From positions 1 through 5,847 of the forward strand of contig JANYAG010000046.1 in the NCBI GenBank assembly GCA_025361465.1: a DNA stretch of 5,847 bases. Reading direction: 5' to 3'. Of the stretch, positions 1-5,084 are shown in pieces. Source of the stretch: Gemmatimonadota bacterium (GTDB lineage Bacteria; Gemmatimonadota; Gemmatimonadetes; Gemmatimonadales; GWC2-71-9). The position numbers were made by a program, and so were the translations under genes. Numbering within the stretch: the stretch's first letter is position 1; each line of letters opens with the position of its first letter. The notes beneath the pieces are model-generated. The model worked only from the letters and a program-made list of their open reading frames with translations, had not been told where the DNA came from and did no database searches.

Positions 1-930
1 TTGAAGATGCTGCACGACCTCACCGGCTTCGACATGGCGTTGCCGATGAACTCCGGGGCGGAGGCGGTCGAGACCGCGATCAAGGCGGCGCGCAAGTGGG
101 GGTACAAGGTCAAGGGCATCCCCGCCGACCAGGCGGAGATCATCACGTGTGCCAACAACTTCCACGGCCGGACCACCACGATCATCTCCTTCTCGACCGA
201 GGCACAGTACCGCGATGGCTTCGGGCCGCTGACCCCCGGCTTTGCGGTGATCCCCTATGGTGATGCGGCCGCCCTGGAGAAGGCGATCACGCCCAACACC
301 GCGGCGTTCCTGGTCGAGCCGATCCAGGGCGAGGCCGGCATCATCATTCCGCCCAAGGGATTCCTGAAGCGGGCCGAAGCGCTCTGCAAGGCGAACAACG
401 TCCTCTTCATTGTCGACGAGATCCAGGCCGGGCTTGGCCGCACCGGGAAGCTGTTCGCGCACCAGTGGGAAGATGTCAATCCCGACATGATCATCATCGC
501 CAAGGCGCTCTCCGGCGGGTACTACCCGATCTCGGCGGTGCTCGCGAAAAAGGAGGTGCTGGGGGTGTTCAATCCGGGCGACCACGGCAGCACGTTCGGT
601 GGCAACCCGCTGGCATGCGCGGTCGCCCGGGCCGCGCTGCAGGTGATCATCGACGAGAAGCTGGTCGAGCGCTCGGAAGACCTTGGCGCCTACTTCCTGG
701 CGAAACTCAAGACCCTCAAGAACCCGGTCATCAAGGAAGCCCGCGGCCGGGGCCTCTGGATCGGGCTCGAGCTGACCGTTCCGGCGCGATCCTACTGCGA
801 GCGGCTCATGAAGGAAGGGCTGTTGTGCAAGGAAACCCACGACCACGTCATCCGCCTGGCGCCCCCGCTGACCATCACCCGCGAGGAAATCGACTGGGCC
901 TTCGAGCGCCTTCAGCGAGTTCTGTCATGA
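1..930 (+). CDS. rocD: Ornithine aminotransferase, C-terminal 309 residues (5'-truncated by window edge)
   Basis: This is a class-III (fold type I) PLP-dependent aminotransferase that interconverts ornithine plus 2-oxoglutarate with glutamate-5-semialdehyde plus glutamate in the cytoplasm, linking arginine/ornithine breakdown to proline and glutamate. Numbering from base 1, visible landmarks are GAEAVE (19-24), the cofactor-stacking NFHGR (53-57), EPIQGEAG (107-114), the PLP-ring aspartate in VDEIQAGLGRTGK (D139), the Schiff-base lysine in IIIAKALSGG (K168) and STFGGNP (197-203). The C-terminal GLLCKETH and IRLAPPL segments match bacterial ornithine aminotransferases closely as I recall them, more than acetylornithine or GABA aminotransferases. 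Full-length enzymes have about 400 residues, so roughly 90 N-terminal residues lie left of the window. The TTG at base 1 is an internal Leu codon, not the start. The stop overlaps the next start codon (ATGA), implying an operon. Family call is firm; specificity for ornithine is by similarity. Confidence 0.93.
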   Translation: MKMLHDLTGFDMALPMNSGAEAVETAIKAARKWGYKVKGIPADQAEIITCANNFHGRTTTIISFSTEAQYRDGFGPLTPGFAVIPYGDAAALEKAITPNTAAFLVEPIQGEAGIIIPPKGFLKRAEALCKANNVLFIVDEIQAGLGRTGKLFAHQWEDVNPDMIIIAKALSGGYYPISAVLAKKEVLGVFNPGDHGSTFGGNPLACAVARAALQVIIDEKLVERSEDLGAYFLAKLKTLKNPVIKEARGRGLWIGLELTVPARSYCERLMKEGLLCKETHDHVIRLAPPLTITREEIDWAFERLQRVLS

Positions 931-2279
931 AACGCATTCGTACCGTCATCATGGGCGCCGCCGGGCGCGACTTCCACAACTTCAACGTCGTCTACCGCGA
1001 CAACGAGGCCTACGAGGTGGTCGCCTTCACGGCCACCCAGATTCCCAACATCGACGACCGCCGCTATCCGGCCTCGCTGGCCGGCCGCCTCTATCCGAAG
1101 GGCATCCCGATCCTGGCCGAAGCGGATCTCGAGCAGATCATCCGCGACCAGAAGGTCACCGAGGTGGTCTTCAGTTACAGTGACGTGCCCTACAACTACC
1201 TGATGGACCGCTGCTCGCTCGTCAACGCCGCTGGCGCGGACTTCCGGGTGCTCAGCCCGGCCTCGACGATGCTGAAGAGCACCAAGCCCGTCATCGCGAT
1301 CTGCGCCATCCGGACCGGGGCGGGCAAGAGCCAGACGACCCGGCGCATCGCCGGAATGCTCCGGGCGGCCGGCCTCAAGGTCGCCGCGGTGCGCCATCCG
1401 ATGCCCTACGGCAACCTCGAAAAGCAGCGGGTGCAGCGCTACGGCACCCTGCGCGACCTCAAGAAGCATGATTGCACCATCGAAGAGATCGAGGAGTACG
1501 AGCCGCACATCGTCAGCGGCACGATCATCTATGCCGGTGTGGACTATGGCGACATCCTGGCGCAGGCCCAGGCGGAGGCCGACGTCGTGCTCTGGGACGG
1601 CGGCAACAACGACACCTCGTTCTACAAGCCGGACCTCCTCGTCGTGGTGGCGGACCCGCTCCGCGTCGGCAACGAGCTGCTCTACTACCCCGGCGAAACC
1701 AACCTGCGGATGGCCGATGTCGTCATCATCAACAAGGTGGACTCGGCCGACCTGCACGCCATCAACCAGCTGCGGGCGAATATCCGCCGCGTCAACAGCC
1801 GGGCGGTCATCATCGAGGCGGCGTCGCCGATCACCGTGGACCATCCGGAGTACATCACCGGCAAGCGCGTCCTGGTCGTCGAGGACGGCCCGACGCTGAC
1901 CCACGGCGAGATGAAGTTCGGCGCCGGCATCGTCGCCGCGGGCAAGTACAGCGCCGCGGCGGTCGTCGACCCACGACCCTACACCATCGGGTCGATCACG
2001 GCGACCTACCGGAAGTACCCGGGCATCGGCACCCTGCTGCCGGCAATGGGGTACGGCGACAAGCAGGTGAAGGATCTCGAAACGACCATCAATCGGACCC
2101 CCTGCGACGCCGTGATCATCGGCACACCGATCGACCTGACCCGGTTGATCACCATCAACAAGCCGACGGTTCGAGTGGGCTACGAGCTCCAGGAGATCGG
2201 CAAGCCGGACTTGATGGACGTGCTGAAGCCGTTCCTGCGGAAGAAGCGGCAGACTCGGAAGCGCCGCGTCCGCAAGTAG
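927..2279 (+). CDS. Cyclic 2,3-diphosphoglycerate synthetase-like P-loop protein (COG2403-type predicted GTPase)
   Basis: A 450-residue protein. The N-terminal half opens with a Rossmann-like strand and glycine motif, VIMGAAGRDFHNFN (7-20), and resembles a nucleotide or CoA-binding fold up to about residue 118. A second domain begins with a P-loop variant, RTGAGKSQT (129-137, Lys134), has DGGNND (224-229) where a Walker-B-type acid would lie, and has NKVD (269-272), a G4 guanine-specificity motif. This order matches the family named after archaeal cyclic 2,3-diphosphoglycerate synthetase (about 460 residues), which closes 2,3-bisphosphoglycerate to its cyclic form using ATP. In bacteria that product is not expected, so the name is a family label only. 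The last 13 residues (438-450) carry ten Lys/Arg. The start ATG overlaps the rocD stop by four bases with no clear ribosome binding site, suggesting translational coupling. A role in ornithine/arginine metabolism is inferred from context alone. Confidence 0.85.
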   Translation: MKRIRTVIMGAAGRDFHNFNVVYRDNEAYEVVAFTATQIPNIDDRRYPASLAGRLYPKGIPILAEADLEQIIRDQKVTEVVFSYSDVPYNYLMDRCSLVNAAGADFRVLSPASTMLKSTKPVIAICAIRTGAGKSQTTRRIAGMLRAAGLKVAAVRHPMPYGNLEKQRVQRYGTLRDLKKHDCTIEEIEEYEPHIVSGTIIYAGVDYGDILAQAQAEADVVLWDGGNNDTSFYKPDLLVVVADPLRVGNELLYYPGETNLRMADVVIINKVDSADLHAINQLRANIRRVNSRAVIIEAASPITVDHPEYITGKRVLVVEDGPTLTHGEMKFGAGIVAAGKYSAAAVVDPRPYTIGSITATYRKYPGIGTLLPAMGYGDKQVKDLETTINRTPCDAVIIGTPIDLTRLITINKPTVRVGYELQEIGKPDLMDVLKPFLRKKRQTRKRRVRK

Positions 2280-2289
2280 GACCAGCCCG

Positions 2290-2361
2290 CCCCGGAGGCC
2301 GCGCCAATGCAGTCTCCGGGGGGTGGCTGCTTGCGGTCCCCTGATCAGGGAGTATTTTTTT
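2290..2361 (+). terminator. Candidate transcription end of the rocD operon (two hairpins plus T run)
   Basis: An 8-bp perfect stem (2290-2297 with 2314-2321, 16-base loop) begins 10 bases after the stop codon. A short perfect palindrome, CCCTGATCAGGG (2339-2350), then precedes seven consecutive T residues (2355-2361). Neither is a textbook terminator: the stable stem lies 33 bases from the T run, and the palindrome forms only about four pairs around a GATC loop. Position between two + strand genes fits a terminator. The rest of the 2280-2402 gap holds no promoter hexamers that I find convincing. Confidence 0.35.
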
Positions 2362-2402
2362 CGGGATTGGGCGTACCCCTTCTCCCCCCTGATAGAGGAC
2401 TT

Positions 2403-2873
2403 ATGCGAAAGCTGCTGATTCTCCCCTGCATCCTGCTTGCTGCGGCCTGTGCGAAGGAAGCGAAGGTCGAGGCGCCCGCCGCGCCGGCTCCTCCCGCCGC
2501 GCTGACGGCCGCTGCCGTCGCCGGCACCCTGGAAGGCACCACGATGGCCGAGACCACGGATTCGGTGCTCAGCAGCTGGACCGCCGTACAGGTGGCGGAC
2601 GCCTCGGGTGGCCTGGCCGGCAAGCTCGTGAATCACGCGGCCATGAAGGACACCGTCGCCTACACGACGACCCTCTCTGGGGATAGTGCGGTCTCCGTGT
2701 CGGTGACCTACACGGATCGCACCATGCCGAAGGGCACTCCGCCGCTGAAGTGGCGGGCGGTGGGTCGCGCGACGGGGCATGAGTGGGCCGGTACCGTGAC
2801 GATCATGGTCGCGGCCAACGACAGCGTGCTGCAGCAGGCCAAGTGGAAGGCGATGCACACGCCGACGCCCTGA
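2403..2873 (+). CDS. Small putative lipoprotein of unknown function
   Basis: A 156-residue protein with a basic start (MRK), a hydrophobic segment and a lipobox-like LLAAAC ending at Cys16, so it is probably exported and lipid-anchored by the Lol/Lsp pathway. Residues 21-40 are an Ala/Pro-rich tether. The remainder (about 41-156) alternates short beta-type segments with Thr/Ser/Asp turns, including GTLEGTTM (41-48), TLSGDSAVSVSVTY (90-103) and GTVTIMVAANDSVL (130-143), suggesting a compact beta domain. I do not recognise the family with certainty. The pattern is reminiscent of small beta-rich lipoproteins I associate with Gemmatimonadota, which is recollection rather than a match. The start at ATG 2403 is chosen because AGAGGA (2394-2399) lies just upstream and because this start gives the signal sequence; an in-frame extension to 2307 would place sequence ahead of it. 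The gene appears monocistronic, with a hairpin 26 bases after its stop. Confidence 0.75.
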   Translation: MRKLLILPCILLAAACAKEAKVEAPAAPAPPAALTAAAVAGTLEGTTMAETTDSVLSSWTAVQVADASGGLAGKLVNHAAMKDTVAYTTTLSGDSAVSVSVTYTDRTMPKGTPPLKWRAVGRATGHEWAGTVTIMVAANDSVLQQAKWKAMHTPTP

Positions 2874-2899
2874 GCGTCTCGCCTGCCTGATAACGCAAC

Positions 2900-2925
2900 G
2901 AGCCGGCAGTCTCTTGCCGGCTCTT
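2900..2925 (+). terminator. Strong hairpin after the lipoprotein gene
   Basis: A perfect 9-bp stem, GAGCCGGCA (2900-2908) with TGCCGGCTC (2915-2923), closes a 6-base loop and sits 26 bases after the stop codon. It is followed by only two T residues, so termination may be imperfect or factor-assisted. On the minus strand it would also lie downstream of the tRNA-like fragment. Confidence 0.6.
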
Positions 2926-2941
2926 CGCGCATCCAGGCCCA

Positions 2942-2976
2942 TGCGCACGCCCGGACTCGAACCCGGATGGGTCGCC
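2942..2976 (-). pseudogene. tRNA 3'-end fragment (T-arm plus acceptor strand), tRNA-Leu-like
   Basis: Read on the minus strand, this segment has a T-loop TTCGAGT (2955-2961), flanking T-stem strands, a 7-base acceptor-like strand CGTGCGC (2943-2949) and a discriminator-like A (2942). It matches the last 35 bases of the tRNA-Leu gene at 4392-4426 in 31 of 35 positions. No D-arm or 5-bp anticodon stem with 7-base loop could be found upstream, and the T-stem has a central G-G mismatch (CCGGG against CCGGG). CCA is not encoded. It is therefore most likely a decayed tRNA fragment or an attachment-site-like remnant rather than a working tRNA. Confidence 0.6.
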
Positions 2977-3069
2977 GCATCCACGCGCGCGTCCCTCGGC
3001 CGGCGGTCAGGCCGGGGAAGCCTGAGGCCCGTCAGTCTCAGAGGGCTGGAACTGATTGCACTCCCTCCG

Positions 3070-3077
3070 TACTTTAT
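3070..3077 (+). promoter_or_regulatory. Possible -10 element for a leaderless pepT transcript
   Basis: TACTTTAT is an AT-rich island in GC-rich surroundings, and its first six bases end 7 bases before the pepT ATG (3083). Transcription would then start at or within a base or two of the ATG, agreeing with the lack of a Shine-Dalgarno sequence. No good -35 hexamer is present at 16-18 bases (TGGAAC at 3047-3052 is poor). This is a weak, inferred site. Confidence 0.25.
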
Positions 3078-3082
3078 CGCCC

Positions 3083-4351
3083 ATGACAACAAACCTGACA
3101 CCGCCAGCGGAAAGCGTCGTCGGCCGGTTTCTCCGCTATGTGCGCATCGATACGCAATCGCGCGAGGGCGCCGACAGGACGCCGAGCACCGACGGCCAGT
3201 GGGCCCTGGTGCAGTTACTGGCTGACGAGCTGCGCGCGCTTGGTGCGGCGGACGTGGTCGTGAACGAACACTGCACCGTCTACGCGGCGATTCCGGCGAA
3301 TTCGCCGCATACCGCCACGACCCCCGTCCTGGGCTTCCTGGCCCACGTCGATACCTCGCCCGCCGTAAGCGGTGCCGGCGTGAATCCCGTCATCCACCGC
3401 GACTACCGCGGCGGTGACATTCCCCTGCCGGGCGACCCGGCACAGGTGATCCGCGTCGACCAACACCCGGTCCTCGAGCAGATGGTCGGCGACGACATCA
3501 TCACGACCGACGGCACGACGCTGCTCGGCTCGGATGACAAGGCGGGCGTCGCCGCCATCATGACGATGGTCGACATGCTCGCCCACAACCCGCAGGTGCA
3601 GCATGGGCGCATTGCCGTGGCGTTCACGCCGGACGAGGAGATCGGCAGCGGGATCGAGCGATTCGACGTCACGCGCTTTGGCGCCGGCGTCGCCTACACG
3701 GTTGACGGTGGGGCGCTGGGGGAGATCAATGACGAGACGTTCAGCGCCCGGCTGGCCACGCTGACCTTTCACGGCAAGAGCGCGCACCCAGGGACGGCCA
3801 AGGGCGTCATGGTGAACTCGATACGCGCCTTGGCCGATTTTCTCAATCGTCTGCCTGGGGAGTTACAGCCCGAGGCCACGGACGGACGCGTTGGCTTCAT
3901 GCACCCGTACGCGGGGACCGCGGACGTTGAGACCTCGAGTCTCAAGGTCATCCTGCGGGACTTCGACACGACCGGGCTGGACGAGAAGGAGCGGCTGTTG
4001 CGCACCCTGGCGGAAGACACCGCGCGTGCCTGGCCCGGCTTGACGGTCAGCGTGGAGGTGAAGCAGCAGTACCTGAACATGCACAAAGTGCTGAAGGATC
4101 ACCCGCAGCTCACGGAATACGCCTTCGAGGCGGCGCGCCGAGCTGGAGTCGAGCCCTACCGGAAGCCCATTCGCGGCGGCACCGACGGCTCCAAGCTGAC
4201 CTTCCGCGGACTTCCGTGTCCCAACCTCTACACGGGCGGTCACGAGTTCCACAGCAAGCTGGAGTTCAATTCCCGCGTGGGGTTGGAGAAGACCACCGAG
4301 ACGCTGGTGCACCTCGCCGCGATCTTCGCTGAGCGACAGGCGGCGGCGTGA
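3083..4351 (+). CDS. pepT: Peptidase T (zinc aminotripeptidase, M20B family)
   Basis: A complete 422-residue cytoplasmic metalloaminopeptidase that removes the N-terminal residue from tripeptides in the last steps of peptide use; the E. coli enzyme has 408 residues. Dinuclear zinc-site residues are all visible: His88 and Asp90 in AHVDTSP, the bridging Asp151 in GSDDKAG, the general base Glu185 with Glu186 in FTPDEE, Asp208 in YTVDGG and His390 in GGHEFHSKLEF. The substrate-binding KPIRGGTDGS (361-370) and PCPNLYTGG (378-386) are also intact. The dimerisation (lid) domain spans roughly 215-330, with HPGTAKGVMVN at 235-245. ATG 3083 is preferred over an in-frame TTG at 3056 because E. coli PepT begins close to this point. 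No Shine-Dalgarno sequence precedes it, and an AT-rich TACTTTAT (3070-3077) lies at a spacing that could mean a leaderless transcript. A tRNA-Leu gene converges on its 3' end; the nearer flank on the left holds a tRNA-like fragment. Confidence 0.95.
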   Translation: MTTNLTPPAESVVGRFLRYVRIDTQSREGADRTPSTDGQWALVQLLADELRALGAADVVVNEHCTVYAAIPANSPHTATTPVLGFLAHVDTSPAVSGAGVNPVIHRDYRGGDIPLPGDPAQVIRVDQHPVLEQMVGDDIITTDGTTLLGSDDKAGVAAIMTMVDMLAHNPQVQHGRIAVAFTPDEEIGSGIERFDVTRFGAGVAYTVDGGALGEINDETFSARLATLTFHGKSAHPGTAKGVMVNSIRALADFLNRLPGELQPEATDGRVGFMHPYAGTADVETSSLKVILRDFDTTGLDEKERLLRTLAEDTARAWPGLTVSVEVKQQYLNMHKVLKDHPQLTEYAFEAARRAGVEPYRKPIRGGTDGSKLTFRGLPCPNLYTGGHEFHSKLEFNSRVGLEKTTETLVHLAAIFAERQAAA

Positions 4352-4391
4352 GTCGTGTCCCCACCTGGTAACCGCTTCTGCTGCCTGCCAG

Positions 4392-4473
4392 TGCGAACGC
4401 CGGGACTCGAACCCGGACGGGTTGCCCCACAGGATCCTAAGTCCTGCGCGTATACCAATTCCGCCACGTTCGC
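4392..4473 (-). tRNA. tRNA-Leu(UAG)
   Basis: An 82-base class-II tRNA that reads CUA and related CUN codons. On the minus strand, the acceptor strands GCGAACG (4467-4473) and CGTTCGC (4393-4399) pair perfectly over 7 bp, and the discriminator is A (4392), as leucyl-tRNA synthetase expects. U8 is at 4466. The anticodon stem CAGGA/TCCTG encloses the loop CTTAGGA (4435-4441), with anticodon UAG at 4437-4439. The variable arm has a GGG/CCC stem, and the T-arm is CCGGG-TTCGAGT-CCCGG with five perfect pairs. The 3' CCA is not encoded and must be added. It lies 40 bases from the convergent pepT stop. Short open frames across this gene are translation artefacts. Confidence 0.95.
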
Positions 4474-4500
4474 ATCCCCAAAAAGCTAATGCGCCGCGCT

Positions 4501-4537
4501 GGAGCAGCGGAGGCCCTGCTCCCACCCCCGCCGGGGG
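4501..4537. other. Two adjacent GC-rich hairpins in the divergent tRNA-Leu / lipoprotein gap
   Basis: GGAGCAG (4501-4507) pairs with CTGCTCC (4516-4522) over 7 bp around an 8-base loop. CCCCC (4525-4529) can pair with GGGGG (4533-4537) across three bases. They lie between the minus-strand tRNA-Leu and the + strand lipoprotein, a gap (4474-4604) that should hold promoters for both directions. No clear -35/-10 pair was recognised in it. The hairpins could be operator-like, part of a 5' untranslated leader, or chance in GC-rich DNA. Confidence 0.35.
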
Positions 4538-4604
4538 CGGGGTATCTTTGGTGCCGGGCGCGCCACGACCGGGGCGCCATTGGACGCCACTCGAGGATGC
4601 CAGC

Positions 4605-4997
4605 GTGACCATGCGATCGACCATGACCCGAAACCTGACTGCTGTCGCCCTGTTCGCCCTCGTCGCCTGTGGCGATGCCCGGCTGGGCAAGCTCGCGGTC
4701 AACATGACCACCGACTCCCTGGCCGTCATCATGAAGGGGCCGGCGCATCGGACCCAGAACTTCCTCATGCACGGAAAGGTCTGGGACCTGTCCGTCTACG
4801 ACTACGGTGCCAAGCCCCTGCCTCCAGTCGTGGTCAAGACCGCCAAGGGAGCCGACTCGACGGTGGCCGATTCGATTCCCTGGCGGAAGCTGAGCCCCGT
4901 CGTCATCATCGACGGCAAGGTCGTCGGCTGGGGCTGGGGCTGGTGGGACAAGGAGTCGGCCAAGCTCGGCATCCCGCTCGTTCCGCCGGTCAAGTAA
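4605..4997 (+). CDS. Small putative lipoprotein with Trp-rich C-terminal motif, unknown function
   Basis: A 130-residue protein from GTG 4605. It has a hydrophobic signal segment and a clear lipobox, LVAC, so a lipid-anchored envelope location is likely. The mature part begins GDARLGKLAVNMTTDSLAVI, then shows an MKGPAHRTQNFLMHGKVWDLSVYDYG stretch split across two strands, and ends with PVVIIDGKVVGWGWGWW followed by a short tail. The layout (a helix with Thr-Asp-Ser, a Gly-Pro turn, beta strands, then DGKVVGWGW) is reminiscent of small BamE/SmpA-like domains, but I see no decisive match and leave it unnamed. The GTG start is chosen because GAGGA (4593-4597) lies 7 bases upstream. In-frame ATG codons at 4611 and 4623 also keep the full signal peptide and are possible starts. 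It appears monocistronic, facing a strong hairpin and a convergent protease gene. Confidence 0.75.
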   Translation: MTMRSTMTRNLTAVALFALVACGDARLGKLAVNMTTDSLAVIMKGPAHRTQNFLMHGKVWDLSVYDYGAKPLPPVVVKTAKGADSTVADSIPWRKLSPVVIIDGKVVGWGWGWWDKESAKLGIPLVPPVK

Positions 4998-5021
4998 CTC
5001 CGCCGGAACCGGGCAAACGAA

Positions 5022-5051
5022 AGCGCCCGCCGGAATCATCCGGCGGGCGCT
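5022..5051 (-). terminator. 13-bp-stem intrinsic terminator between convergent genes
   Basis: AGCGCCCGCCGGA (5022-5034) pairs perfectly with TCCGGCGGGCGCT (5039-5051) around a 4-base loop. On the minus strand the stem is followed by TTTCGTTTG, a T-rich tail expected for terminating the HtrA-like gene. On the + strand the tail is T-poor, but the stem lies 24 bases after the lipoprotein stop, so it may act in both directions. Confidence 0.85.
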
Positions 5052-5084
5052 GCCACGTTCAGGCTGACCTGCTCGGCCTGGCGG

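Noticed and set aside
465..926. Long upstream in-frame extension of the GTPase-like gene, overlapping rocD
   Set aside because: The extension is a frame-shifted reading of rocD with no family similarity. The ATG at 927 begins exactly at the expected first beta strand and gives the usual family length.
2928..2983. Eight-base direct repeat CGCATCCA at 2928-2935 and 2976-2983 flanking the tRNA fragment
   Set aside because: Too short to distinguish from chance in this composition, and no inverted repeats or mobile-element gene accompany it.
2934..3030. A complete minus-strand tRNA gene around the T-arm at 2950-2966
   Set aside because: No D-arm, no 5-bp anticodon stem with 7-base loop, a mismatched T-stem, and the only matching 5' acceptor strand lies much too close (2984-2990).
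912..3101. A 729-codon open frame on the minus strand
   Set aside because: It runs antisense across the GTPase-like gene, the lipoprotein gene and the tRNA-like fragment. Its translation is Arg/Asp/Gly-rich low-complexity of the kind produced opposite GC-rich genes, and no domain is recognisable.
4240..4467. Minus-strand short protein ending in a GSSPGVRTG-like stretch
   Set aside because: It is the translation of the tRNA-Leu(UAG) gene and the end of pepT in antisense, a common false call.
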